DNA of 64,000 bases from Centropus unirufus (Eukaryota > Chordata > Aves > Cuculiformes > Centropidae): contig VYZI01000255.1 in NCBI GenBank assembly GCA_013397695.1, positions 350,957 through 414,956 on the forward strand, read 5' to 3'. Under the pieces are notes generated by a model, which had not been told where the DNA came from, did not search any database, and was given only the letters and a program-made list of their open reading frames with translations. The position numbers and the translations under genes are program-made. Of this stretch, positions 24,801 through 37,000 are shown piece after piece; position 1 is the first letter of the stretch, and every line of letters starts with the position of its first letter.

Positions 24801-27800
24801 CAGCCTTATTGCTGCAATATAAAAGGAATGTTTTAAGGTTTAGGATTCATTTTATGTGTAATATATAATTTCCATGTCTAACTTGTACAACATTCATCTG
24901 TACGGAATGTATCAATTTCCTGTGCAACAATGGAGCAGTCAAAATATCAGTGTGGTGATTAGAGAAGTAGATTATTTCAGATGAATAGCTGGCTTAAACC
25001 ATTAACCTCCATAGCTTAACATTATACAGTAAATAGTTCAGTATTGCAATGTGTTCTAGAGCTTACCAGTATGATATTACAAACTAGAAGTTGCAGTTAT
25101 TCAGAAAGGCAAAATACACATAAAGTAATTCACTTTTCTCCTTGAAAATTGTCCCCCTCATTTCTGCAAAAGGAGTATTATTTTTTAGTGAAGAAGGGAA
25201 GAGGTTTTACTCAACTGCAATTTTTGAGCATAACAGTTGTATTTATAAAGAACCTAAAAAGTTCTAAAAGTTCTAGTGCCCTAAAAGTAGGGGCTACTTG
25301 TCTACTTGTTTAAGGTTTCACTGTTGCCAAAGAAGAAAAGTTGGCTTCACAAGAGTCCAAATAAGAAAAGAAAGCTGGTAAAAGTGCTCCTCATCTTGCT
25401 CAGGAGGAGTCTATTTCCACCTATAGACTAGTGAGACAGCCCAGAAAGTCTGCCTTCTTAAAATAAGTACCTAAAATAGGATCACTTAAGACTTGATTTT
25501 TCACATACTTAAATTTTAAAGTTTTTCTTCACATCGCCATTTCCCTGTAGGAGCTCCAGCTCCCACAATGAAATTATTAGTCGGTAGTGCTCCCAATAGC
25601 CCACAACAAGTTTTAAGTTTCAGAGATGATGCTGTTCAGAAAACTTTGTACACTATACCTGTTGTGACTTTTTTGCACATTTAATCCCTGAAGAGGAAGA
25701 GGTAATTTAATACACTGAAATTTTCAAATGGAATTACATTGTCAGAAACACGTTTCTATTTCCTGAAGGCATTCTTACTGTGATCTTAAATTCACTGTGA
25801 AGTTTCACTTTTAGCTACTTGTTCTACATGACAAATGGAGGTGAAAGTGGACATCAGGTTCTCAGAAACAGCATATTCAGAAAAGTGCATTTTGGGTTCC
25901 TTTTCTAAGTAGACTTGAGAAAGCAATCGATCTTTTTCCTTTGGGGTCAGTTAAAGCTACAGATGTTATGAATTTGCAGGAGACTGTTTTCCTCGTTTTT
26001 ATGAGCACCTCTTAAATCAATATTTATCTTTATGGACTCGTTTAGTTACATTTTCTCCAAGCCAAGTTTCACTTAAAAATGCAATGAGAAAGGTTAGATG
26101 TTTTTAAACAACTTGGTTTATTGGAAGAAAAATTAATATAGATTTAAGTAACTTCATAATGCAGAAAAATAATCCAAAACAACACTTAGACAGGTAACAT
26201 CAAAGACATAGAAATAAGTTTAAACTAGTTTAAAACTTTCTGTGCTATTCCTATGCTTTTTGATATCATATTAATGGAGTTAAAAATAAACAATATGAAA
26301 CCCCACTTCCACAGTTCTCAAGCAAAGTTAAGCCACTAAGGTCTATAAAGCCTGGGTTTAAAGACTGATCACAAGGCAAAGACACTTTGTTGGTGACAAA
26401 GTTTGGCAACTCACATATCAAAGAGAAAAAAACCTGCAAGCTGGAGGCTCTTGTTGCCTTACAAAATAAGGGATCCCTGCATCGAAAAGCTGAGCCCTTC
26501 ATATTCCCCTAGCAGCAAACATGGAGGCAGTCTCTGGAAGCACAAGACCATCTGAAAGGCCTTTTGTTGCCCAAGTCTCCTGTTACTTTTTCTCTGTCAA
26601 TTCACCCTCCCACTGTGGACAGCTGTGCAACACTTGTGACCTGCTGTGGTTCACTCCACCTTGTCCCTCTGCTGCTGTTACAAGGTAGACTTTGTTTTTA
26701 CTTGCCTCATTTTTTTTCCTACGCATCACTTTATCTTTAAAGTCACTGGAGAGAAATGGGAATTTTGAAGTTCCAGTTCATTTCCCCAGGTGCTAATGTT
26801 TGCTTTACAAATCGTGCCTTCATGACTCTAAAGGAAGTCTACAAAGGACAATAAAAAAATACATGGACATCTGCAATTAGTCAGATAAATCCTCCATTCT
26901 CTTGCAGTAAATTCAGTCCTCACAGAGAGATCTCCATTTTCTACCACTAACATTTAGTATTATTTCAATAAGGTGAAGATTACACAAGCCTGCTTTTATA
27001 ATCCTTAACGCAAAAAAAAAACAGTTACATTAACTACACTCCATATTTTTCAAGGTTAATGAATAGGGCATTTAAATATTCTCTGTTTCTGTTTGACCTA
27101 GTAATCTGGAGTTTAGCACTGATTTGATGACAGGAAAATTTTGCAGTCCCTCCAAGAAAAAAAGCTCTTTTTAAAAAGCCCAAATATAACCACTGTAGAT
27201 ACTGAGACTACTGTGAAATTGAGCACTGTTCTGTGTAATCCACATCTAACGAAAAAACCTGTGTTAGAATAAAGGGGAAAAGTAAGGTGAAAAACTCCTG
27301 TGCATTTAGTTTAAATTCATTTTTCATAGCACATGATTAGATTTGAATATCTGATCTTATTCTATTAGGAAAACAAGGATGTGATTGATGGAAGGCAAAC
27401 ATTTTAATATACATCCCAAAGATCTTGGCAAGATACTTTACTGGCTGTCAGAATCATGTTCTACCCCAAAGCATATTCATAAATCATTCGACGTTGATAT
27501 AGAAATGGGTAGTATCCACAGAAAATCTTGTTTCTGAGGCTCTGGAATGACACTGAAGAATGTTTTATTACATAAAACTTGTAATGGATTAATCAATGTG
27601 AAGAACGTCTTTCTCATTTTAAAAGTAAATATCTTTTATTGTTGTGAATTTGCTAATCATTTAAGTAGTTTGGGGTTTTTTTTATTTAATGGAAAAGTAG
27701 TCCTGTTTTTTTAACTGTCATTCCTTTTCCAGAGTTTTGTTAGTTCCTTATGTGTTTGCAATCTGCCTGTATAGATAGTTTCTGGATGAAGAGCCCGTGA

Positions 27801-28571
27801 AGATTGTCCACCAGAGTTGATGTCATCTGCTTACTGCTCTCTAGCAGTGCCTTTTCTATTTCAGTTGTTCCTTTTGTACTGGTGGCTGCAAGATTGCAGA
27901 GAGGAGTTTTAAATTGCGAGCGTGCTGTTAGCTGAAGAGTATAGCAAATTAGTGTAAATTACAGGGGTTTGTACAATGTACAGTACAAAGCTCTGAGCAA
28001 ACTATCTGTTGAGTTCTAAGAAAATAAACTAAATTCCACCGTTCTACCACAGAGTACGCTATTTAGATCAAGGGGAATTGCATACTAGAAGCAGAAAGAA
28101 ACATCATAGAATAAAGTCTATTTTCTTGTATAGCAAATACAGTATCACTAAGGCCAAGGTGATTTTCACAGGGATTTCAAAGAACCTACATTTGCTAATA
28201 AGTTAATAAGGAATAAGAGGTAGAACTACTGGAGAGAAACACCTTGTTGGAAGAAAATAAAGTGCAGTGTAAAAAATATCAGAAGAAAATATTTAAAAAA
28301 ATTAAAAATAATTTGATAATTGGAAAAGAAAAAAAAAGAGTGAGATACGAGAGGCAACAGAAAAGGAAAAGAAAGTGGAAAACAAAATGAGGCAGGGAAA
28401 ATGCCTACTACCAACTACGTTTTTTATTTCTCCAGGGTAATAATATCTGCATATACCGGAAACTTGAATAATATAAAATGTTTCTTTAGCTTAAACTTCT
28501 CTGTTGTTTAATTATAATTTTGTTAATATATTTTCATACGGTTATAAACTACTAGAGATGGTCTTCCCTCT
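21871..28571. other. Gene-free AT-rich unique DNA
   Basis: I see no exon, RNA gene or transposon in about 6.7 kb. 24440-24725 is a non-repetitive, motif-rich AT stretch that could be a conserved element. 26450-26720 is somewhat richer in C and T and unclassified. All open frames here are under 80 codons and unrecognised. Confidence 0.6.
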
Positions 28572-29105
28572 ATGACAGAGAAGGACCTGGGGGTGTTGGT
28601 TGACAGCAAACTGCACATGAGCCAGCAGTGTGCCCAGGTGGCCAAGAAGGCCAATGGCATCTTGGCCTGTATCAGAAACAGCGTGGCCAGCAGGACCAGT
28701 GAGATGATTCTGCCCCTGTACTCAGAACTGGTGAGGCTGCATCTCAAATCCTGTGTTCAGTTTTGGGCTCCCCACTGTAATAAAGACATTGAGGTTCTGG
28801 AGAATGTCTGGAGGAGGGTAACAAAGCTGGTGAAGGGTCTGGAGAACAAGTCTTATGAGGAGCAGCTGAGGGAACTGGGGTTGTTTAGCCTAGAAAAGAG
28901 GAGGCTGAGGAGAGACCTTGTCACTGCCTACACCTGCCTGGAAGGAGGTTGTAGAGAGGTGGGTGCAGGTCTCTTCTACCTGGTGACAGGTGATAGGACA
29001 AGGGGGAATTGCCTCAAGCTGTGCCAGGGGAGGTTCAGATTTGACGTTAGATTAAAATTCTTCATTGAAAGGGTCATCAGGCCTTGGAACAGGCTGCTAA
29101 GGTAG
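28572..29105 (+). pseudogene. CR1 ORF2 C-terminal fragment (177 codons)
   Basis: This is the longest open frame of the window. It encodes only the region after the reverse-transcriptase palm and thumb, ending in the WNRL motif conserved in CR1 ORF2 proteins. The first codons, MTEKDLGVLV, are not a natural start, because in the full element they are internal. The stop comes from a change in the PREVV codons. No promoter is visible, so it is a dead fragment. Confidence 0.9.
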
Positions 29106-29245
29106 GTGGTTGAGTCACCATCGCTGGAGTTATTTAAAAGATGGGTAGATGAGGTGCTTAAGGATGTGGCTTGGTGGCGGACAGGTATGGTTGAACTCGA
29201 TGATCTCAAAGATCTCTTCCAACTTGGTGATTCTATGATTCTATA
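28572..29245 (+). mobile_element. CR1 LINE 3' fragment, best-preserved copy
   Basis: A 5'-truncated CR1 retains the C-terminal part of ORF2 and the 3' UTR. The 177-codon open frame (28572-29105) has the expected series: EKDLGVLVDSKLHMSQQC, VAKKANGILACIRNSVASR, ILPLYSELVRLHLKSCVQFW, LVKGLENKSYEEQLRELGLF, DRTRGNCLKL and VIRPWNRL. One stop follows WNRLLR where the family normally reads on as PREVV; after it the frame remains CR1-like to the 3' UTR. The end is the canonical 'gattctatgattctat'. The upstream edge at about 28572 is abrupt, as in incomplete reverse transcription. The conserved catalytic residues of the reverse transcriptase are not in this part, so it cannot be active. It belongs to a different, probably younger, subfamily than the copies at 12703 and 53693. 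Confidence 0.95.
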
Positions 29246-29991
29246 AATCTATTCACAGCACAGTTCAAGCCACAATCAATATCAGGTGTCAGAAAAATTA
29301 GTTTTACTTTCCAAAAAGACTTTTTAACAACTTCTCTGACATTGTAATGAGTTGCCCAATCAGCTGAGTGGCCATTCTCACTAGGAGAAACCACCTTTGC
29401 TTCGGCAATCCAAACTCAGAGAAAGTTTGACCCACTGAGATAGTTCATATTCATGAAATGGCATACAATATAAAATATTTTTCAAAGTTTAAAATATAGT
29501 TTGTATTGTTCACTTCCTTGTGAACAGAAAAGAACAGGAGGGTGTAATCCATGCTGTTCTCAACAACTTTGGCAAAGCCTTTGTCTGCTGTTGTACTCGT
29601 AGATATTCTGTATGTGTTACCATATGTCATAGCAAAAATATTTTTTCAAATGTATTAGAGTTTTATTCTTACTATATCTATTTTGTATTGTTAAACTTGC
29701 AAAGAGAAGTCCAGACCTATTGTGAAGCACCTGTGGGCATACTTAGAACCTTTAAAAATTGCCAAGAGAGCTCTTATGCACTTAAAGATGCAGCCACTAT
29801 TAAAAATAATAGAAAAAATACCCTATTTCAGACTTTTTGTCTCTGAAACTGGTCACAATTTATGTTGAATGTTATTAGAGAGCAGCTTTATCGTCCTTCC
29901 ATAAAAACTGCTAAAGGCACATTCCTGTTTCTTAGATAGGAAACAATGATTCATATAAATCATGAATCCCTACCGTCGAGCCAGTGATTAT
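29246..29991. other. Short unique spacer between CR1 and solo LTR
   Basis: AT-rich sequence with no recognised feature. A 108-codon frame at 29520-29846 has no domain that I recognise. The last bases before the LTR ('attatctacc') may be the left edge of the ancient repeat that the LTR interrupts. Confidence 0.55.
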
Positions 29992-29996
29992 CTACC
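29992..29996. repeat. Target-site duplication, left copy (CTACC)
   Basis: CTACC precedes the LTR and CTAGC (30304-30308) follows it, four of five bases identical. A 5-bp duplication with one later mutation fits ERVL-class (or gammaretroviral 4-5 bp) integration. Confidence 0.55.
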
Positions 29997-30170
29997 TGTG
30001 AGGCTACAGGTATTGTGAATGGGACCAGCTGTCTGTCTGAGCGGCTCACCGAGCCTCTTGCAGTAGCCAAGGGATAGTAACAGGGGTCTTTCACCCTAAA
30101 AGAGATTATATGTCCTCTAGAACAGGTAACACAAATTGTATCTCAAGAGTGTTCCTTCCTCTTCCTTAAC

Positions 30171-30178
30171 TATAAAAG
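30171..30178 (+). promoter_or_regulatory. LTR TATA box (TATAAAAG)
   Basis: A consensus TATA element lies 174 bp into the 307-bp LTR. Transcription from it would start about 30 bp downstream, before the AATAAA at 30240. Confidence 0.65.
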
Positions 30179-30239
30179 GAGCTATGGGCAGCTAGTTCTG
30201 TTGCAGGCATCTAAACTGTGGATGTTTTAATTCAGGTGC

Positions 30240-30245
30240 AATAAA
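30240..30245 (+). terminator. LTR polyadenylation signal AATAAA
   Basis: AATAAA lies 62 bp after the TATA box and about 58 bp before the LTR end, the correct order for U3-R-U5. Confidence 0.65.
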
Positions 30246-30308
30246 TTTCATCATGCATCACTATCTCTAACTCAACTATAAGTACTATTATTGAATTATC
30301 ACACTAGC

Positions 30309-30466
30309 ACCAATAGGAGCCAACTTGGAGACCCACTGTACTCAGCGCTATGCAAAGAAATGGTAGAAGAAACTCTCTGACCCTGAGAAGAGATGATAAA
30401 TTAAAATAGAAGTAATATTCTCATTTTACAGGAGAGTAACTGAGATGCAGAGTAACTAAACTTCTC
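30309..30466 (+). repeat. Ancient amniote CR1-type repeat relic
   Basis: The sequence 'gcaccaataggagccaac...gacccactgtactcagcgctatgcaaag', then 'aaactctctgaccctgagaagag' and finally 'cattttacaggagagtaactgagatgcagag', follows a repeat common in turtle and crocodilian genomes. That repeat has a 'gcacctaggagcccc...ccattgtgctaggcgctgtacaaac' block, a 'tccctgccccaaagagcttacaa' block and an 'attttacagatggggaactgaggcacagag' block. The match is from memory. The solo LTR at 29997-30303 appears to have landed at its left edge. Confidence 0.5.
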
Positions 30467-33400
30467 CGTTTAGAGTTTCCTTTATGTAGCTGCACAGTAT
30501 TTAGTGCAACGTGTCCCCGTGATTGCAGTTAGGTGTTAGCACACTACTGATTAAAGCGATGATATTTATCAAAGGCACAGTTAGAATCCACAAAAGACGC
30601 AGAGACTGAACCTTTCGTTTCTAAGCCTTCATCCAGGGCTTAATCACAAATCTTATTCCTGTTATACTTTCCTAAGAGGTTTTTTATGACTATAACTGAT
30701 GCATTTCTAAGTGCTTGACTGATTCCTACAGTAAATCATGCATTCATTTTGCAAATAAAACCTCAGCAAATGTGGATGAAGACCAATGTGTTAAAGTGTA
30801 GTCTGGTGAAAGAGAAATTGGTCCTGATATTTTTCATAGGAGAAGAGGATTTTGTTACTCCACTTTTCAGGTCATCGGTTTTACTAAGATTTATAGATTC
30901 TTAACATTCAATTTAAAGCAAAATAATTCAATTAAAAAAACTCTATCTACATTCAAAAGCAAGAACAGTTATTTTCAAACATAAAGAGCATTTGTAAATA
31001 ATTGAACACATTACTACTTGATATTAGCTGAATAACAGAAAAGTTTCAGTTCTGGAATTATATACTGCAGTTATGTCATAAATTATCTTTAGTTGCTCTC
31101 TCTAAAATCTATCTAACTAATTTTTGCATGATTGCATCCTTCTATTTATACATCATATCCAACCACAACCAGTGTTCTCTTTCTTTGAAAATATTCTCAT
31201 TTTAGAGACCACATCATTTCCTCATGTACTATATTAATAGCATTCTTAAAGTTTTCAACTGCAAGTCTGCATAATCTTTTTTAAAATGGTTCAGACATAA
31301 CCCATTAATCATTTTGAAATTAATTCTATGCGTAGCAGGTACAAAACATTGGCAGTTTGTTCTATAAGTGGAAAACTTTTAGAGTCATTAGCATTTCAAA
31401 AACAGGTGAATCTTTGATATCTTCTTCCCTCTCCTCCTCTTTTCCCCAGTTATTTGTTGGTTGCCTAATCCTTCTCAAAGGCTGACAGTAAATTAACAGG
31501 GAATGAAGGGAACCCAAAACTACAAAAGGAGCAAGATAAATACTAATGTGTGGAGTTGATTTGAATGTAGCTGGACTGAGGGTGAGAAAGATGCTGGGAT
31601 GGGCAAAGCCAGAGCTGGAGGGACAGGAACAGTTTTCACAAGATCAAGATAAAAAACTGTGCCACAAGAATTCAAATCCTTGTCTTATTAGAGAAAGAAT
31701 TAATGAAGCTGGGAGGGAAGTTTATACCACTTTTATTTTTAAATAATGTATCAGGTTTCTTTGCCAAACTCACATTCAGTGCCCATTATAGTGGTTTGGT
31801 ATTAAAAATGGTAGAGTTGTAGAAGATTCTCCTGAGGAGCACCAAAGAGCAAAAGGCACCTTTTTGTATGTATGTGCAAACAGAATCCCAGGGCAACAGT
31901 ATCTGGTGTTTTCTGAAACCATACTGCAAATATTCCAATTAAAGAAATGCAAACTCTGACCTGTCTTTAGATTCAAAGCCAGTTACAGGGAATATGCACA
32001 GTTATTTTACCATCCAGATGTTTTCAGTTTTAATCAGATTTTGATAATTTGTTGTGATCTCTTTAATTAAAGCCTGGAGATTTAAAATCTGAAAATGAGC
32101 GGATTAAACTCAGTCCAGTTTTGCCAGGAGAATGACTGGAGACTTACCTTTTCAGATTTTGCTTTTGTGTGTTTCATGTCAGAAAATGAATCCTGTAATT
32201 TCCTATGTTACATATTTGGTATCTGCAGAAATTCCACAAGCTCGATTTAAAGATAAATTTTCCATTGAAAAGATGTTGTAATGAATTTTAACAGAAAAAT
32301 ATGTTAAAGTATTTTTTACGTACATTTGTTCATTCTGTGTGTTTCTTGAGCTTCGTAATAAAAACCTCTGTGTTCTGGGCTTTAACTGAGAACAAGAATA
32401 AAAGACACCTCTGAAATTCAATAAAAACTTTTATGAAAAATTATAAATAAAAATATTTCTCCCTATTCTTTCCATATATATCATATAAGCTTCTATAAAA
32501 ATATAGGCATTGTGGTATACCTGGACAGTGAAGCAAAAAGAAGAATTAATTTGGAAGCTGAGCTTTCCTCAAGGACAATTTCACTTTTTTGATAACAAAA
32601 GATGTCTGCTTTTAAATTCAACCAGGCTTACACCATTGCTTGCTACTAATTTAGTATTCTGCTTTATGAAAGGTATTACCCTCAGCTTTGAAAAAAGTTG
32701 GAATTGCAAAGAATCCAAATAAATGTTCAAGAATTGTAGATATAAAATAAAAAATAACACTTGGCTTAGTAAGAAGTATCTGATTTATGAATGAGAGAGA
32801 AGATACATTTAAAAATCAGGCTGTGGATGGAGAAGGGGCCATAAAAAATTATTTATGGTACTTCTATATCTGTATGGTTTTGTGCTGATTCTTTTTTCTA
32901 TTTCTGAGGTGTCATTTGTTCAGTAATAATGTTTGCAGTATCATAGGATACAATATTTGACAGATTAATTAATGTCACATCTTAATAGCACCAAAATGGA
33001 ATTTCTGAATATGAAAGCAGAAATCTAGTAAATTGGAAACATTCAATTTGATTCAACATGGAAGTAGAATTCAGAGTCCTATCTCTGAACTCTCTTGGTT
33101 TTGAACAGTCATATAAAGAGAAACATTTTCATTTTCAGTCAGTTTTCTTTACAGGTTCTAGAAGGTGGTTATTTTTAAATATTTCCAATGCTAATAACTT
33201 CTACATAGACAATTTTGCTGCCTTTTTTATGGCTTAATTCATCAGCATTAAAATTAAGTACAAAGAAAATTTCACTTTGTTTAGGCTGTTGGACTTTGTT
33301 TAGCAAAATACAAATTCGTAGTGCATCTCTCTTTCCATGTTCTCTATAATAGTACATTTACAAAGGATTTTGTATACCGCATACATTTCCATACTTCAGA

Positions 33401-33920
33401 AGACAAGCGCATAAACAATAGATAATTGTTTTTTATATATACGATAGGTATGGCAACTCCTTTCAGATTTTCTATTTATGTGTGGTTATGAGGGGTAGAA
33501 ATGCTGTCACAGCATTGCTCAGGACCAGTTTCAATAGCAGTATTATTCTTCTACTTCTGGAGTCTTAAAACATTTCCATAGCACTGAAACATATCAGAAA
33601 TGCTAACTGCACTCTTGCTGTGTGATGAACCAGCACACACAGCTTGTCATGTGGTCATGACTGTGGTGACTAGTACAACACTTCCTAATTTGCAGTAATT
33701 AATTTTTCACTTCAATTCAGATACATTATGTCCGCATCACTGCTGCTGTCACTGTTACCTTGAATTTCTTACTTTTTTTCACATTTATCATAATGAAGGG
33801 AATATTTTGCAGACTTCTGTATCAGGCTGTTTTTGATAAGGACAATTTAACATGCTGCTCAATGTTATGTAAGAATCCTTGTTCCAGTATTTCAATTCCT
33901 AAGAATATATCTGTATATGA
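30467..33920. other. Gene-free AT-rich unique DNA
   Basis: No exon, RNA gene or transposon is recognised. All open frames are at most 72 codons and show no motif. There is no CpG-rich promoter. Confidence 0.6.
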
Positions 33921-34012
33921 AATAAAAGTCTTGTCTACATTGCAGCTTTGTGAAAAAAAAAAACAACCAAAAAAACAAGGAAAAAAAACATAAAACTAAA
34001 TAGAAGAAATAA
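33921..34012 (+). other. mRNA-3'-end-like AATAAA followed by an A-rich tract
   Basis: AATAAA at 33921-33926 is followed 26 bp later by A11 (33953-33963) and then about 50 bp of interrupted A-rich sequence. That is the spacing between a poly(A) signal and a poly(A) tail. It could be the 3' end of a retroposed transcript or simply an A-rich patch after a hexamer. I find no coding relic upstream and no target duplication. Confidence 0.3.
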
Positions 34013-37000
34013 AATGTGTTTAGTGATTTTCTCCCAGCAAAGCATAACAAAGCCCAAGCTACATGCTGTTATTAGGTTTTTGAAGGACAGTTCTTGTCAT
34101 GTCCTTGCTCAAATAGCAACCTGCCAAGCCAGCAACATCCACAGCAGCCAGTCTGTAAGCAAAAGTTTAATAACATGTGTTATGCTGTGATTTCTAACCT
34201 GACATGGTCCAGACTAATTTTAAGAACATATCAAAGTAAATTACAATAGCAGTCTTGGGAATGTTTTTGTATTTGCTTGCATGCTGTTAAAGTGGTTTAA
34301 TTGGTTTCAGAAATCTGTTGACATAAAATAATTCAATTCATTATGCCGCCTCTAACAATAAACTCTAAACTACCTTGTATCTTCTCTATAGTTAAGCACA
34401 GTGTGTTGTATAGTGGATAACTGTAATACTTATTTTACAGCTTACTTGGCAAAAGCTTTGTATTACATGCACGCAATCATTGTCTGTGCACCATAGAGAG
34501 TTGCATGTATTATGAATGACTGAAGAACAATAAATACATATTTTGTGTTAAAATACTAGGCAGTTTGTGGTGAACTGCAAAATATGAACTAAAACCTAAA
34601 ATGAAAGCTCCAATCTAACTCACATTTTCTGCTCCTGTCAAATTGTACCATAATTCAAACAAAAAACATGGATGCAATGCATTCAGTTGACTTTCCATTA
34701 GATCTCTCTGCTGTCACTGGGAAGTGTGTCTGGTAGGTAACTTCCCAGACAGTTCTTGCTATAGTGTCCCAAGTTAACAGCTTTTAAGAGAATCCTAGAT
34801 TCCAAAGATGTTCAGTTGTACTGCACATATGTGGTAAAAGTAGCATTGGGACTTCCCTAGGCTATAAATATAACTGGAAGATGGCTAGGAGTGGCAGAAA
34901 GCCAGTAAATGTTACCCTCCCTAATCTCAGACTGCTGGGATGTGTGGTGATGTTAATTGAACCGGTACTAAAAAGGAGACTTTGAGATCTTCAGTATACC
35001 TAAATAGAACCCATTCACTTTAAAATAAATTATATTAGGCAAAATATTGGGAAGAAAATGCAAATCTACTTAAGGAAAAAGGTTATTTTTTGAGGTTGGA
35101 TATTTCTCCTCTAGCAGAATCTGTTGCTAAGGAATGCTTATTTTTAAAGCAAAAATGGGAAAGCTTTTGAAAGCATGAAAACAGAATTCTTCAAAAACAT
35201 GTTTGTTTTCCCCAGAAAATAAGCAAATATGATGGGCTCCCTTTCCACCAGCCAAGAGCATGCCACCCTTTGAATACAGTGCTACGCCTGTTGGCGCACT
35301 GTGGGGCTGTCTGCAGGGGTCGGCAGGTCTGATGTCACCCTCCTGGGAACAGAGCAAGGTGGAAAAGCCATTCTAAACAGGGCCTCAGCTAAGCCAGGAC
35401 CCTAGACCTGGGGAAGAGAGAAGGAATGCCAGTCAGTTCCAGCATCATGTGTGTCAGGACCATCTATTTCTGGAAGCCAGACTCCAAGGGTCAATTGAAT
35501 GGGGGTAGCTGACAGCTCTACAAAACGGTGTGCCCCAGATCTATCCTCCCAGGAACTGATGCATTTAAAGAGAAGGCTGCCAGGCTTAGGGCTCAGCTGC
35601 GCCAGACTGTGACTAGCTGCAACATCCATGCTGAGATTTGTGGAGCCATGCACTGAGCTCCAAGGCTTAATGTATAATGTATGTGGCAACTTAAAGGAAA
35701 CTGTGAGAGTTGGGGTTTCAAAATGGATAGAGAAGCCTCATGTGCTGGGGGATGAGACATGAGGAAGGCACCTTTTGTGGATGAGTACTGTTAGCAGAAT
35801 AAGGCACTGTTATTTTCTACCCTAAATTGAACAAGGCATCTTTTTCAATAGCTTGAGCATGTGAAGTCTGAGGAATGAGTGCAGAGAGGCTGGTGTGACA
35901 CCTGAAGACAGCTGATACACTCCGAAGGTTCTCATGTTGGCTGAATGGTTCCGTGAGGCAAGTTTTTGCACTTCAAGATCTTCAGATTCCCTTTCCAATT
36001 GTTAAAATATTCTGAAGTATGCTGCATTTAGAGAAATGGAGGCTATTTCAAAGGGATTAATTATCAAATATGCGGTTTTCCCCGAAGCCTGTTTCAGTTC
36101 ACGATTGTCTTCAGGGACCAAGAGAACCTACATGAGAGATTTAAATATAACTGCAACTATGTTCCTCAGGTTCTTCTTTGGGGAAAGGATGGTACTGCTT
36201 CAGAGAGGCAGGTGTATTCTTTTGGGACCAAACAGAATATCTGAAGGGGAGTAAGTACCACTGCTGTCTGCTTAAGTGTATCATAGTCCTATTTCCTCTG
36301 GTTTTAGGCTATTTTAGACAGAAGCACTGATGTGAAGGAATTTAATGACAACAAAACTTCTGGAAAGAATTTCTAGAAGGAGTATTCTTTGTCAAACTTT
36401 ATATTGATAACAAAGACTCTCAATTTCAGGAAAATTAAAAGAAGACCTTTGACATTTATCTACACCAGCATACTGGGAACTGAGTGAGTTTAGGCAGCTT
36501 TGGTATCAAGTTTATGTAGATGCAGGGCAAGAAGTGACTCCAATATGTCCTTTCCCCAGCCATGGTGAAACCTGGAGAGATGAGGGAAGAGGAAAGCATA
36601 ATGTTGAAGAATCTGACTTCACCATTTTGTTTGAGTTATTAGAAGTTATTAGTTGATTATCAGTTTCCAGACTAAAGCAGAATTTTTCTGTTGAAGACAT
36701 ATTGATCTAAAATATCTTAATGTGGGGAGTAGAGTGGGATTTCTAGCTCTGTGAAGACAAAGGAGAAGGGAATTAACTTTGTTGCTTTCAGCAAGCTCTT
36801 CTATTTCAGCATTGGTTTGTACATCAAAATCTTTAGCTACCATGTTCAAGATTTTACAAGGCAATCAAGCAATTATTATCAAAAAGAACTGTTCGCTGAA
36901 GCCTTTTTATTTTTGAGAACACAGCTTTATAATTAAGTACTGCTTGCACATTTTCTCCACAATGTCTATTCTGCAAAGGCTAACACCTGTGGACAGAATC

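Larger units (their letters stand above)
29997..30303 (+). mobile_element. Solo LTR, 307 bp, plus strand, ERVL-like
   Basis: The element begins TGTGA and ends TCACA, a perfect 5-bp terminal inverted repeat with the TG...CA ends of retroviral LTRs. It carries TATAAAAG at 30171-30178 and AATAAA at 30240-30245, 62 bp downstream, which leaves room for a short R. About 58 bp then run to the 3' end. Near-identical 5-bp flanks (CTACC/CTAGC) support a real insertion. No internal viral sequence is adjacent, so it is a solo LTR. The small size and 5-bp duplication suggest ERVL, but I do not recognise the family. The one-base mismatch in the duplication suggests more age than the perfect one at 4405-4835. 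Confidence 0.72.

Noticed and set aside
36036..36254. 72-codon frame followed by a splice-donor-like GTAAGT
   Set aside because: One donor-like hexamer is not evidence; no acceptor-bounded coding exon or homology was seen.
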